From: Elymus sibiricus
Taxonomy: Eukaryota > Streptophyta > Magnoliopsida > Poales > Poaceae
Direction: 5' to 3'
Assembly: GCA_039707655.1 (NCBI GenBank)
Contig: CM077672.1
Location: forward strand, 200,856,537 to 200,920,536
DNA: 64,000 nt
The notes under the pieces are model-generated. The model was given only the letters and a program-made list of their open reading frames with translations, made no database searches and was not told the origin of the DNA. Below are positions 31,886 through 43,789 of the stretch, one piece after another. The translations under genes and the position numbers were made by a program. Numbering within the stretch: position 1 is the stretch's first letter; the number at the start of each line of letters is the position of its first letter.

Positions 31886-33463
31886 TGTAGGATCGAAAGT
31901 ATGTCTAGAGGGGGGTGATTAGACTACTTGACCAAATAAAACTTAACCTTTTCCCAGATTTTAGTTGTAGGCAGGTTTTAGCAATAGAACATGTCAAGCA
32001 TCACCCTACACATGCAATCCTAAGAGTATAGCAGCGGAATGTAAGAAATTGCATACGTATGTAAAGGAGGGATTGGAGATTTCAAACGCAATGAAGACAC
32101 GAAGGATTTTTGGCGTGGTTCCGATAGGTGGTGCTATCGTACGTCCACGTTGATGGAGACTTCAACCCACGAAGGGTAACGACTGCGCGAGTCCACGGAG
32201 GGCTCCACCCACAAAGGGTCCACGAAGAATCAACCTTGCCTATTCCACCATGGCTTACTTCCACGAAGGACTAGCCTCACTCGGGGTAGATCTTCACGAA
32301 GTAGGCGATCTCCTTGCCCTTACAAACTCCTTGGTTCAACTCCACATCTGGTTGGAGGCTCCCAAGTGACACCTAACCAATCTAGGAGACACCACTCTCC
32401 AAAAGGTAATAGACGGTGTGTTGTTGATGAACTCCTTGCTCTTATGCTTCAAATGATAGTCTTCCCAGCACTCAATCAACTCCTCACAGATTTGGCTATG
32501 GTGGAAGAGGGATTTGAGTGGAAAGCAACTTGGGAAAGGCTAGAGATCAAGGTTCAAATGGTAGGAATGGAATATCTTGATCTCAACACATGAGTAGGTG
32601 GTTCTCTCTCAGAAAATGTATGGTGGAAGTGTAGGCACGTTCTGATGGCTCTCCTTTCTAAGAAGGATGGGGTGGAGCGGTATATATAGCCTCCACACAA
32701 AATCCAACCGTTACACACTTTTGACCCAACTCGGTGGCACCGAAACGATAATCTCGGTACCACCGAACTGTGTAAAAGATATGAACTTTAGGAATCTCGG
32801 TGGGACCGATACAAACAACTCGGATGGACCGAAGTGCAATGGCTAGGGCAATCCTCATCTCGGTGGCACCGATTGCATCAACTCGGTAGGACCGAAGTGA
32901 AGCAATAAGGCAACAGAGACTTGGCAAGCCATCTCGGCGAGACCGATTTGCAAACTCGGTGAGACCGAAGGAAATGCAAAAGATTATAGAGAGTTGGCAA
33001 GGCCATCTCGGTGGGACCGAGATCCATTTCGGTGGATCCGATTTGTTAGGGTTTGGCAGTGGCTAAGTCTTGGATGAACTCGGTTGGACCGGGTAGGAAA
33101 TATCGGTGGGGCCGAATTGGACTTTAGGTTTAGGACCTGTTTGGGATTGAGATAGTGGTTGAGGGTTTAGGAATACTGTCACTAAGCACTTGAGCAAAAA
33201 GACCATTAAGCAACACCTCATCCCCTTTTAATGGTATTGGCTTTCCTATGGACTCAATGTGATCTTGGATCACTAAACCAAAAATGTAGAGTCTTGATCT
33301 TTTGCCAATCCTTGTCCTTAGCATTTTGAGGGGTCCACTTCTCTAGTCCATGCCATGCCAATCATTGAACATCCTGAAATCTTAATCTTGAATGGACATT
33401 AGTTCAATGAGATATATGTTGTTATGAATTACCAAAACCACCAAGGGAGCAAATGTGCTTTCA
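31886..33463 (-). repeat. copia LTR A (1578 bp)
   Basis: On the minus strand it starts TGAAAGC and ends GATCCTACA. It is the 3' LTR of the element whose 5' LTR is 40091-41669, and at the same time the 5' LTR of the truncated left internal region. By eye it is identical to LTR B except for one fewer G in a G-run at about 31910. It has a TATA-like TATATATAG (32681-32689) and a palindrome array at 32725-33120. Confidence 0.93.
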
Positions 33464-34005
33464 ATCTCCCCCTTTTTGGTAATTGATGACAACATATAGA
33501 TCAAAGCTTCGACAAATGATTAACTTAATGAAATATATCGTCGCTTTGAGAAGTATGTGATAAGCAAGAGCTCCCCCTAAATTTGTGCATTATTAAAAAT
33601 TTGCGTTGGAATGCAAATGCACAATCGATTAGGCTCATGGGTTACTCTTCCTTGTCACATACATCTTGGTGGAGCGCGCAAAATGATAAGATTGGAATAA
33701 TAGGCACGCATCACCAACATAAGTAATTGATCATACAAGATAATGGTAGAGATAAACATGGAATATCACAATAGGCATAATATGATCAATCAACATAGTA
33801 TCTCACAAGCATAAACGACAGAATACTGTAGCAAGCACACACATAACAAAGTAGCATCAAACAGACAATCAAGTAGCAAAAGAAACTCTCGAAGCAAATC
33901 AAAAAGCGAGAAACTCTCTCTCTCGAAGCCTATGATCTATACAAATTCTCCCCCTTTGGCAACAAGTACCAAAAAGTTCAAATGAGTATAGCGCTAATCG
34001 ACTCT
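33464..34005 (-). other. copia 3' untranslated region with polypurine tract
   Basis: AAAAAGGGGGAG (33477-33466, minus strand) precedes LTR A. Further purine-rich motifs (AGGGGGAGC near 33572, AAAGGGGGAG near 33950) repeat the pattern seen at 3913-4611. No gene. Confidence 0.8.
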
Positions 34006-36066
34006 CTAGGCACGGTCCTCCGAAGGCGATCTCCTGCTGGCGGCTCCGGTGTGCGTAGACGGCGTTGAGATGAGAGCGTCCGTGAATGCTTCTACTGATG
34101 ACTGCTGAACTGGTGGAGTGGAGACCTGCTGTGGCACTGTGGCTGTTGCGGCTGGTGCAGATACTGTGGTCCGTGGATCCACAACTGGTATCGCAGCTGA
34201 CCTGGCAGCCCTAGGCACTGACTGAAACCGCTCTGTAGTCGGTCTCTCATCTTCACTGTCATCTGATCTGGCTTGCTTGACAGCATCAACTTCTCCTTGC
34301 AGCCGTTCCACTGTGGTCTGAATCTCAGTCACCTTGACATCCAAATCATGAAATTTGGTCTCTATGATCCGCTCAAAACTAGCCTGGGTCTGGGTGAGGT
34401 TGGCCAGACTTCGCTCAATCCTCAGAGTGGCTTCAAGCAGATATTGCATTTGATCCTTTGGTGTCTTGAGATTCATAGTTGGAGCATTTGGAGCTGCTGC
34501 TTCCTGAGCTGCTTTAGCTTCTTGGGCTTTGTGGATTTCTTCTTGAGCTTGTGCAGACGTGGGATGCGACGGATCCATCACTATAACGTTGTCCTCAAAA
34601 TCTGGACGCAAAGGCAAGTGCTCTCGATCAAGAAGATACGTGCTGGTTCCAACCTTGGAATTGATCAACAACTGAATATGTGGAGCATAACCACACGATC
34701 TCTTCTGATCGGCTGCTGTCCTCTTAATAGTCTCAACTATCAGGCTCATCACCTTGAATTTCTGAGGAGTGTCAAATAAATGCAGCAAGTTGATGGAGTG
34801 GCCACGAATCATCTTATCATCGCCTGACTTGGGTAGCAGAGTGTACCGCAGTATAGTGTTCGTTGTGGCCAGACCTGGTAGCAAATGCTTCACTGATCCA
34901 AGCTTGTGAGTCTCAAGATCCTCCTGGGGAATAGCAGTGTACATGTTCTTCATGGAATTGTGATCAAACTTGAGCTTGGCATATACATCATAATCATCAT
35001 CTTCTTCCTTGGGTGCTCCAAGAAGATTTGCCCACTCAGAGATGGTTGATTGATATCTGATTCCTTCAGTCATCCACACTATGTGACCATCTGGATAGAA
35101 GTGTGCTGTGGAGTAAAATTGCATGACCATCTCATCGTTCCACTTAGTCAATTTCTGTCCAACGAACTCATCAACTCCAGCAATTCTGAAGCTCTCATGA
35201 ACATGGGGGAAATAATCTTCATTGGCATCAATATATTTCCAATCCACCCACCTCATGTCACTGACTATGGGCTTCTTGTCAAGCAATACTGTCTCATAAA
35301 AGTCCTGTTGTTCACGGGTGTGAAAACGATAATCACAAGCAGTCCTTCTTCTGATAGCATAAGGATCTGACAATCTCCATTGATGCAGTCCTTTGTCCTT
35401 TCTCAACATCATGTTCTCAGCTACGGGGTGTGCATTGTCATGTTCTGGTATCTTGGGCTTCAATTTTATAAGCATTAGAGGCTCTTCATCAACATTCGAT
35501 TCAGGCACTGGGGCCTTGTTCTTCTCTGCAGCAGATATGTTCCTGGTTGATCTCTTGGGTGCTGGTGCCTTAGGCTTTGACTTGGGAGGTGCAGCAGTCT
35601 TGATTGCATCAGACATGAGCTTCTGGGCTTTTGCAGGGGGTGCAGCAGCTGGCTCATCCTCCTCCTCTTCTTCCTCTTCTATCATCATAGAAGGTCTGCA
35701 AATCACTCGGGCAGTAGTTTTCCTTATCCTCTTCTTCTTGGCACCTGCAGCTGCCTCACTAGTCTCTTCAAGAGTATATTGCATAGTTTGCTTGGGGACT
35801 TTCCTCACAGCTGTTCTTTCCTTGACAGAAGTAGGTTTTGTGCTGTACTCCTTAGCTAGCACTACTCTCTTCTTTTGTACAGTTTCACTTGCAACAAAGT
35901 CCTCATCCTCACTGTCTGAGGTTTTCTTCTTCCGTGTTCTGGTTGCAGCTTTAGGAAGATCTGGAGAGCTTCTCTCTCCCTCATAGTAACTTTCATTATG
36001 GCTTGATCCTTCACTTTGTTCTTCATGCTGCTCTGACCTGTTTTGACTGTCACTGACATCAGACAT
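34006..36066 (-). CDS. extra ORF of the copia element, 686 aa (Sirevirus env-like position)
   Basis: This is an intact ORF between gag and the 3' LTR, where Sireviruses carry their extra, envelope-like gene. The N-terminal 230 residues are highly charged with Lys/Arg clusters, a poly-Glu run (about residue 130) and Ala/Pro-rich stretches. The middle (about 230-480) is a compact domain with many aromatics (WVDWKYID, FYSTAHFYPDGHIVWMTEG, ISEWANLLGAP), resembling the putative plant transposon protein domain found in grass retroelements. The C-terminus has a coiled-coil-like segment (about 555-610) and a Ser/Thr/Pro tail. I see no signal peptide or membrane segment, so a true envelope role is doubtful; nuclear or particle roles are equally possible. 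Confidence 0.8.
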   Translation of the reverse strand: MSDVSDSQNRSEQHEEQSEGSSHNESYYEGERSSPDLPKAATRTRKKKTSDSEDEDFVASETVQKKRVVLAKEYSTKPTSVKERTAVRKVPKQTMQYTLEETSEAAAGAKKKRIRKTTARVICRPSMMIEEEEEEEDEPAAAPPAKAQKLMSDAIKTAAPPKSKPKAPAPKRSTRNISAAEKNKAPVPESNVDEEPLMLIKLKPKIPEHDNAHPVAENMMLRKDKGLHQWRLSDPYAIRRRTACDYRFHTREQQDFYETVLLDKKPIVSDMRWVDWKYIDANEDYFPHVHESFRIAGVDEFVGQKLTKWNDEMVMQFYSTAHFYPDGHIVWMTEGIRYQSTISEWANLLGAPKEEDDDYDVYAKLKFDHNSMKNMYTAIPQEDLETHKLGSVKHLLPGLATTNTILRYTLLPKSGDDKMIRGHSINLLHLFDTPQKFKVMSLIVETIKRTAADQKRSCGYAPHIQLLINSKVGTSTYLLDREHLPLRPDFEDNVIVMDPSHPTSAQAQEEIHKAQEAKAAQEAAAPNAPTMNLKTPKDQMQYLLEATLRIERSLANLTQTQASFERIIETKFHDLDVKVTEIQTTVERLQGEVDAVKQARSDDSEDERPTTERFQSVPRAARSAAIPVVDPRTTVSAPAATATVPQQVSTPPVQQSSVEAFTDALISTPSTHTGAASRRSPSEDRA

Positions 36067-37813
36067 ATTGCTGAGCTGACCCTGTGAATAGATAGGTATG
36101 GGTAGAGTAGATGAGTCATCACAAAAAGCAGATAGTTTTCATAAAATGAGTTCAAACTTTAGTTCTAGGTTTTCACAGAATGCAGTTCGGATGGACCGGG
36201 TTGGTAATCTCGGTGACACCGAAGCACACTACAGAGACATGGCACGCCATTTTGGTCAGACCGAGATGGGTTTCGGTGGCTCCGAGATGCTAGGGTTTCA
36301 CTGAGACGTTACTTTCGGTCTTACCGATTCGCACAACTCGGTGGCACCGAGATGTACTTGTGCTGTGGCCAGGGCCAAATCGGTGGGACCGAAAATTCCT
36401 ATTCGGTCGGTCCGAGATGCATTCGGCGGAAACCTAACCCTAAAATTTTGCTCGAATCTCGTTCAAACGAACTAATCTGGTGGAAAGGGGATTGCATTCG
36501 TGGCAAGATTTCAGGCAATCCAATCGTGCATTGAATCGGAAATGGGAAGCACGAAGGGGATCGAAACTCAACCTAACTCGGTGGAGTTTCTCTACGGCGG
36601 CAACGGCGGTGGAGATTACCGTTGACGGCGATGGAATCCTGCGGCGAGGGCGCACAGGCGACGACGGCGACGATTCGGAGACCAAAGGGGCGGCAGCAAT
36701 GGGGCGCGGGCGCGTGACGTTTGAAGTAATTTTCAACCGCACGGTTTGCTGGGAATATATACCCATTCGCTGTCGGTGGCACCGAGTGGAACAAATCGGT
36801 AGCACCGAGACGTGCAACTGCTTGCAGTTACAGCAACTCGGTCCAACCGAGTTGGTCTAATCGGTAGCACCGAGATGAAAACCTAGATCAATCTAAATGC
36901 TTTCGATTCGACCGAGTTTGAGTAGGTTGGTCTGACCGAAATCAATTAGAAGGTTTTGGAGGTTCAACCCTTTCAGATCGGTGGCTCCGAGTGCTCCTCA
37001 CCCGGAGGGTCCGAAAATGACTTGTTCAATTTTTGTGATGCAGCAAGAATAGAATTTGAGACAAGAAAGCATAGATAGCTAGAGAAGGTTCTTAGGCATT
37101 CTTGTACATCCACTTGGCCAGAAAAACCAAGACAATCAAAACAACAAATGGATGTCCTCGAATGATGAAAACATGCAAACCAACATGCTCACACAATAAG
37201 ATTGCAAATGAAATATGTGTCAAACATGCACAACCAATTCTAGCATCTATCAAGCAATGGCGATGACTAGGTCATCTATATATGAGTATATTGACTTAGG
37301 AGCCAAATGAGAACATTTGATCATAGGTCATACTCATCGTTTAAGCACAAGTGGGGTCACCACTTTTACATAAAGCATTAATGTGTTCACACCATTAGAG
37401 TTGCTTTAGCTCAATTGTTTAGAGCAAAGCTCCCCCTAGATGTGATATCCCTGCTAAAAGGGATGAACTAACCTTGGGTTTTGTCGATGATGACTTCATG
37501 TAGATGTTGAAGATGTGGATGCTCAATGTTGATGTAGACCATCAAAAGTTTGGAGCAATCCTTTGGAGTTTTGTGCTTTCAATACCTACATGTGTTAGTC
37601 CCACACAAGGAACATACAAGGATATCCATAGACATAGAGTGAAATACACATATGATGATGTCCATGAATGCATTGATTACCTTGTCCCTTGCCTTACCAA
37701 CAAGAGGGTTTGTGACTCCATGAACTAGTACAAGATTTGGAAGTTGGTCGCACAAGTCCTTGCCAAAAAGAATATGAGTGAAGTTTGTTGGCAGAGTCAC
37801 CCTCAAGAACTCT
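36067..37813 (-). other. copia spacer B between gag B and the 686-codon ORF
   Basis: From 36285 on it is a near-copy of spacer A. It has no pol domain and holds palindromes at about 36180-37020. It directly joins gag to the post-pol region, showing that the whole pol gene was removed. Confidence 0.8.
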
Positions 37814-40006
37814 CTAGTTCTTCTTCTTTTGGACCCAAATCAACTTGATGGGAATCCTTGGAGTTGTAGTAGCACTTGATGAAGTAGAACTTGATGTAGT
37901 CTTGAGAACCCACTTGACCATGGCTTGAGGAGCTTCTTCAAATGAATCAATCTCTTCTTGAAGCTTGTCCTTGCCTTTTAGCTTGTGGTCTTGTGGTGGA
38001 AGATCTTCTTGAGCTTGTGTTCCCTTGAAGGAAGTAGGATCATACTTCTCTTGTTGAGGAACAAACTTCGTCTTGGGGTATTGACCTTCCTCCCATTCAA
38101 CTCCATCGGCATTGAACTTCCGTTCAAAACCAACACCTTGGTTCTTCTGGTGCCTTCCTTGCTTGCGTACAATTTCTTCAAATTGCTTACTACCGGCAAG
38201 GCTCTTGTAGACACCTTTTTCTATAATTCCTTTCAATAGCATATTTTCTTGCTCAAGTGTAACTTGGCTAAGAGAATCATTAGTGGAATCAATAGAACTA
38301 CTAGAAGCAACAATATTGGATTTAGTATTGTTATTGTTACTACTAGAGGCAGAACCATTTTTACCCTTGTTGCTAGTTTGCTTAGGTTTAACTTGTGGCA
38401 TAAAAGTAGACAAGAGTAAACGCTTGGCAAGATATGAAGAACTCTTCTTTCGAAGATCGTCATTGATAGCTTTAAGAAACTCATGCTCTTGCTCTAAATT
38501 TAGCTTCTCGAAGCATAGCTTCTCATGAGTTCTTAGAAGTTCTCTATGATCCTCTTGAGTTGTTTCATGAGCTAACTAAAGAGCATTTAGTTCTTTACTT
38601 AGACGCTCAATCTCCTTCATAGCATTGTCACTCGTTTCCTCTTGACTATCGTGATTACTAGCATTTTCATTATAGCTCACATCACTAGCCCTATCAACAA
38701 GTAAATCATCATCACCTAGCAAATCATCTTCATCACTATTAAAATCAAGATGCTCGGGGTGTGATACCTTGGGGCCTTTTTCCATGAAGCATCTTCCAAT
38801 TCCTTCATTTGGTGAGTCAAATAGATCGTAGGAGTTGGATGACACAAGTGCAAGTCCTGCAACACCTTCTTCTTGACTATAGTCGGAGTTGGAGTGATAA
38901 CTTCTCTCGGAGTGGTTGTCGGAGTCGGAGCCGGAAACCCATTCACCAACATGAGCTTGATTTCTTCTTCTTGTGTAGCTCCTTGATGACTTGTCCTTCC
39001 TCTCCGAATCCTTACTTCTTTGAGAGTGTCTTCGTTCATAATAATCATCTCTACTCCTTCTCTCTTTATGAGGTGATTCATCTCTTCTATGTCTTCCTCT
39101 TGGTGATTCGTCTCTTTTCTTGTAGGGAGCCATACACTCATTTGAGTAGTGTCCGGGCTTTCCACAATTGTAGCAGTTCTGGTCACGACTTGATAATCTT
39201 CTCTCATAGTGTCTTGAGCTAGAGCTTCTTTCTTTCCCTTTGTTCTTGTAGAACTTGTTGAACCTTTTCACCATTAGGCTAATCTCTTCATTGGATACTA
39301 GCTGGTCACTTGAAGTTATTGGAGCATCGGTTGAGGCTTTGTAAGCACCACTTGACTTGTTATGCAGCTCCTCTTTGTCCTTGAGCGACATTTCATGAGC
39401 GACAATCCTTCCAATGACTTCCGTGGGCTTGAGAGCTTTGTAATTTGGCATCATTTGGATCAATGTGCAGACGGTATCATATTTTCCATCCAAAGCTCTA
39501 AGTATCTTCTTGATGATGAATTTGTCGGTCATCTCTTCACTTCCTAAGCCGGCAATCTCATTTGTGATGAGAGCAAGCCTAGAGTACATCTCAGCGACTC
39601 CTTCACCATCCTTCATCTTGAACTTGTCAAGTTGACTTTGGAGCACATCCAACTTAGACTCCTTGACGGACTCGGTACCCTCATGCATATCAACCAAAGT
39701 ATCCCAAATTTCCTTTGCATTCTCGAGGCGGCTGATTTTGTTGAATTCTTCGGGACATAGACCGTTGAATAGAATGTCACAAGCTTGAGCATTGTATTGC
39801 AACATCTTCAATTCTTCCGAGGTTGCTTCACGATCCGATTCCTTGCCATCCTCAAAGAAGTCACCTTGCAAGCCAACACGAACAACAGCCCAAACGGCGG
39901 GGTTATGACCAAGAATATGCATTTTCATCTTATGTTTCCAACTAGCAAAGTTTGTACCATCAAAATATGGACTTCTACGGTGATAATTACCCTCACTTGA
40001 CGTCAT
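37814..40006 (-). pseudogene. copia gag, copy B (stop at codon 477)
   Basis: It is the same 730-codon gag as copy A, but TAG at 38576-38578 replaces a Lys codon, truncating the protein to 476 residues. The gag domain and zinc knuckle remain; the coiled-coil region is lost. Downstream the frame is open to 37814. Copy B is the one inside the structurally complete LTR-internal-LTR unit, so the unit with both LTRs has a broken gag while the LTR-truncated copy has the intact one. Confidence 0.9.
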
Positions 40007-40076
40007 ACTCTCCTAGGTTGTGAAACCAAGGCTATGATCACCAAAGCTATGGAAATCAAGGCTTACGGAGACCAAA

Positions 40077-40088
40077 GCTCTGATACCA
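40077..40088 (-). promoter_or_regulatory. copia primer binding site (tRNA-Met), copy B
   Basis: The same TGGTATCAGAGC lies two bases after the end of LTR B. Confidence 0.93.
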
Positions 40089-40090
40089 CT

Positions 40091-41669
40091 TGTAGGATCG
40101 AAAGTATGTCTAGAGGGGGGGTGATTAGACTACTTGACCAAATAAAACTTAACCTTTTCCCAGATTTTAGTTGTAGGCAGGTTTTAGCAATAGAACATGT
40201 CAAGCATCACCCTACACATGCAATCCTAAGAGTATAGCAGCGGAATGTAAGAAATTGCATACGTATGTAAAGGAGGGATTGGAGATTTCAAACGCAATGA
40301 AGACACGAAGGATTTTTGGCGTGGTTCCGATAGGTGGTGCTATCGTACGTCCACGTTGATGGAGACTTCAACCCACGAAGGGTAACGACTGCGCGAGTCC
40401 ACGGAGGGCTCCACCCACAAAGGGTCCACGAAGAATCAACCTTGCCTATTCCACCATGGCTTACTTCCACGAAGGACTAGCCTCACTCGGGGTAGATCTT
40501 CACGAAGTAGGCGATCTCCTTGCCCTTACAAACTCCTTGGTTCAACTCCACATCTGGTTGGAGGCTCCCAAGTGACACCTAACCAATCTAGGAGACACCA
40601 CTCTCCAAAAGGTAATAGACGGTGTGTTGTTGATGAACTCCTTGCTCTTATGCTTCAAATGATAGTCTTCCCAGCACTCAATCAACTCCTCACAGATTTG
40701 GCTATGGTGGAAGAGGGATTTGAGTGGAAAGCAACTTGGGAAAGGCTAGAGATCAAGGTTCAAATGGTAGGAATGGAATATCTTGATCTCAACACATGAG
40801 TAGGTGGTTCTCTCTCAGAAAATGTATGGTGGAAGTGTAGGCACGTTCTGATGGCTCTCCTTTCTAAGAAGGATGGGGTGGAGCGGTATATATAGCCTCC
40901 ACACAAAATCCAACCGTTACACACTTTTGACCCAACTCGGTGGCACCGAAACGATAATCTCGGTACCACCGAACTGTGTAAAAGATATGAACTTTAGGAA
41001 TCTCGGTGGGACCGATACAAACAACTCGGATGGACCGAAGTGCAATGGCTAGGGCAATCCTCATCTCGGTGGCACCGATTGCATCAACTCGGTAGGACCG
41101 AAGTGAAGCAATAAGGCAACAGAGACTTGGCAAGCCATCTCGGCGAGACCGATTTGCAAACTCGGTGAGACCGAAGGAAATGCAAAAGATTATAGAGAGT
41201 TGGCAAGGCCATCTCGGTGGGACCGAGATCCATTTCGGTGGATCCGATTTGTTAGGGTTTGGCAGTGGCTAAGTCTTGGATGAACTCGGTTGGACCGGGT
41301 AGGAAATATCGGTGGGGCCGAATTGGACTTTAGGTTTAGGACCTGTTTGGGATTGAGATAGTGGTTGAGGGTTTAGGAATACTGTCACTAAGCACTTGAG
41401 CAAAAAGACCATTAAGCAACACCTCATCCCCTTTTAATGGTATTGGCTTTCCTATGGACTCAATGTGATCTTGGATCACTAAACCAAAAATGTAGAGTCT
41501 TGATCTTTTGCCAATCCTTGTCCTTAGCATTTTGAGGGGTCCACTTCTCTAGTCCATGCCATGCCAATCATTGAACATCCTGAAATCTTAATCTTGAATG
41601 GACATTAGTTCAATGAGATATATGTTGTTATGAATTACCAAAACCACCAAGGGAGCAAATGTGCTTTCA
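40091..41669 (-). repeat. copia LTR B (1579 bp), 5' LTR of the complete unit
   Basis: The right end GCTTTCA at 41669 abuts gypsy 3' LTR sequence exactly, the expected precise integration edge. It carries a TATA-like motif at 40887-40895 and a palindrome array at about 40931-41326. It differs from LTR A by one G in a homopolymer. Confidence 0.93.
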
Positions 41670-42376
41670 GCAGCCTCCCGAGGTGGCCTCCCGAGGCACC
41701 ATCCCAAAGGCGCTCGAGACAAGGGCTGTTCGGCTCGGCCGCGCGGTCCCGTGCCCATCACGTGGGTGACGCAAGCGGCGACGAACGGCGACAGTGGCCG
41801 TGCCAGCAGGCGCGAATGAAGAGGGTTTCCCCTTTTATGTTAAGGGAGCAAGGCCAGCAGTCCACTTCCCAAAGCAACCCCAAAGGTTGCCCGATCGGCG
41901 AAAGAAGACCAAGACGGCAGGCGCGCTGGGCGGAGGTCACCACCGAGCCCACCGGCGCATCATGGATCATGCTTTGGCAGGCGAAGACCGCCTTTAGTCA
42001 GGATAGCCTGAGCGCCTGTCCCCTTTCAAAACCCGCCAAGTGTGGCAACCCTTCCCGCCTAAGTTTTGAGGGGGAAGAGGACCAAGGCAGGTATAAAGGG
42101 ACAGTGCTGCCATCGTGGTAGGGAACCCCGATTCGGTCGACTCCTTCTTCTCCTACCTTGTACGCGAGAACACTCTCTTGCTGACTACAATCAAAACCAA
42201 GCAGGAGTAGGGTTTTACACCGCAAGGTGGCCCGAACCTGGGTAAACCGCCGAGTCCACGGTCCATCCTCGCTAGCGCGCTCCCGCCGTAGCTTAGCCGT
42301 GGTAGGGGACGAAGATTTAGGAACAAGCTCACCCCAGTGTTCGAACCTTTGGGTCCCCGGAGCCCGACTTCCAACA
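41670..42376 (+). repeat. truncated 3' LTR of gypsy copy 1
   Basis: It matches the 5' LTR from about its base 216 to the end (ACTTCCAACA), so about 215 bp are missing at the copia boundary. It is followed by the TSD GTGAT at 42377-42381. Confidence 0.9.
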
Positions 42377-42381
42377 GTGAT

Positions 42382-43288
42382 AGATAGATAAAATAAAATA
42401 CAAAATAAAATAAAGTAAATAAAATTGCAGCAAGGTATTTTTTAATTTTTTATGTGATTTAAATAGACCCGGTGGCCATAGTTTTCACTAGAGGCTTCTC
42501 TATCAAACACATAGCATACGGTGGGTAAACAAATTACTGTTGGGCAATTGGTAGAAAAGTGCATAGTTATGACGATATTCAAGGCAATGATCATGTATAT
42601 AGGCATCACGTCTGAGACAAGTAGACCAACTCCTGCCTGCATCTACTACTATTACTCCACCCGTCGACCGCTATCCAGCATGCATCTAGGGTATTAAGTT
42701 AATAAAAACAGAGTAACGCGTTAAGGAAGATGACATGATGTAGACAAACTAAACTCAATTAATATGAATAAAACCCATCATTTTATCCTTAATGGCAACA
42801 ATACAAATACGTGTCTTGTCCCTTTCTATCACTGGGATATAGACCAGTGCAAGATTGAACCCATCACAAAGCACCTCTCCCATTGCAAGATAAATCAATC
42901 TCGTTGGCCAAATCAAACAGATAGATCGGAGAGAAATACAAAGCTATAACAATCATGCATAAATAAGTTCAGAAAAGACTCAAATATTTCTCTTGAATAA
43001 TCTGATCATAAAACCACAATTCATCGGATCCCAACAAACACACCGCAAAAGAAGATTACATCAGATAGAACTCCAAGAACATCGAGGAGAACTTGGTATT
43101 GAAGATCAAAGAGAGAGAAGGAGCCATCTAGCTACTAGCTATGGACCCATAGGTCTGTGGTAAACTACTCACACATCATCGGAAGGCTAGCAAGGTTGAT
43201 GTAGAAGCCCTCCGTGATCGATTCCCCCTCCGGTAGATCGCCGGAAAAGGCCTCCAGATGGGATCGCGGAAGAACAGAGGCTTGCGGC
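42382..43288 (-). other. middle piece of the split TGATACG solo LTR
   Basis: No gene. This 907-bp AT-rich stretch belongs to the level-2 solo LTR and separates the two gypsy insertions. Its last five bases GCGGC are the left TSD of gypsy copy 2. Confidence 0.75.
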
Positions 43289-43789
43289 TGTCGGGCCCGT
43301 GGAACCCGGGGTATCCCGGCCTGTCTGCCTTTGGCCCAGGGCGCAATGCCTGGCGGAGGCCCAACAGGCGGCCACCAGCGGGCATCTCAGGCAAGACCCA
43401 TCATGAGGCCCCGGCCTCCCGAGGACCCCTCCTCAGGGAGCGAGCACTACTAGAAAAAGGCCTGTTAGTGGCGCACCTATTTTTGCCATTAATGGCGCAC
43501 TATAGGTGTGCCACTATTACCACGCCACTAGTAACAAATACTAATGGCGCACCTCTGGTGCGCCATTAGTAATCCAGATAGTAGTGGCACACCACCTGGT
43601 GCGCCATTAATAACCATACATGTGCGCCACTGGTAAGATGAACAGGTGCGCCACTGGTAAGATGAACAGGTGCGCACTACTAAAATTTTGAAATCTGGAT
43701 CTGGATTTGGTACGATTTTTTTTTTGCAATTTTTTTCGAATTTTGTTCTGGATCTGGTACGTTCTTTGTGCCGGGGAGCTCCACATGTG

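Larger units (their letters stand above)
28080..41669 (-). mobile_element. tandem non-autonomous copia array (LTR-internal-LTR-internal)
   Basis: Read on the minus strand: LTR B (41669-40091), gag B, spacer, 686-codon ORF, LTR A (33463-31886), gag A, spacer A, then an abrupt end at 28080 inside gypsy copy 1. The segments 28080-33463 and 36285-41669 are near-identical with an 8205/8206-bp offset; I count eight substitutions and one homopolymer indel. Protease, integrase, RT and RNase H are absent. The right edge is an exact LTR terminus. The left edge is a deletion junction that also removed about 540 bp of the gypsy element, including the start of its 3' LTR. Confidence 0.9.
22261..42376 (+). 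mobile_element. non-autonomous Ty3/gypsy element, copy 1 (TSD GTGAT)
   Basis: The TSD GTGAT is present at 22256-22260 and 42377-42381. The 5' LTR is 22261-23182, followed by TGGCGCGCCAGGTAGGGG in the primer-binding position, gag, protease, an RT fragment, and an antisense B3-domain ORF near the 3' end. From 28080 to 41669 it is replaced by a reverse-strand copia array, and the 3' LTR survives only as 41670-42376. The PBS and antisense 3' ORF suggest the Tat lineage (inference). RT is internally deleted and no RNase H or integrase remains. Confidence 0.88.

Noticed and set aside
35393..35986. 197-codon + strand ORF opposite the 686-codon ORF
   Set aside because: Hydrophobic antisense shadow of Lys/Glu-rich codons.
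28080..41669. Assembly duplication as explanation of the 8.2-kb repeat
   Set aside because: The two copies differ at about nine scattered positions, including a stop codon, which argues for two real copies; long reads would settle it.
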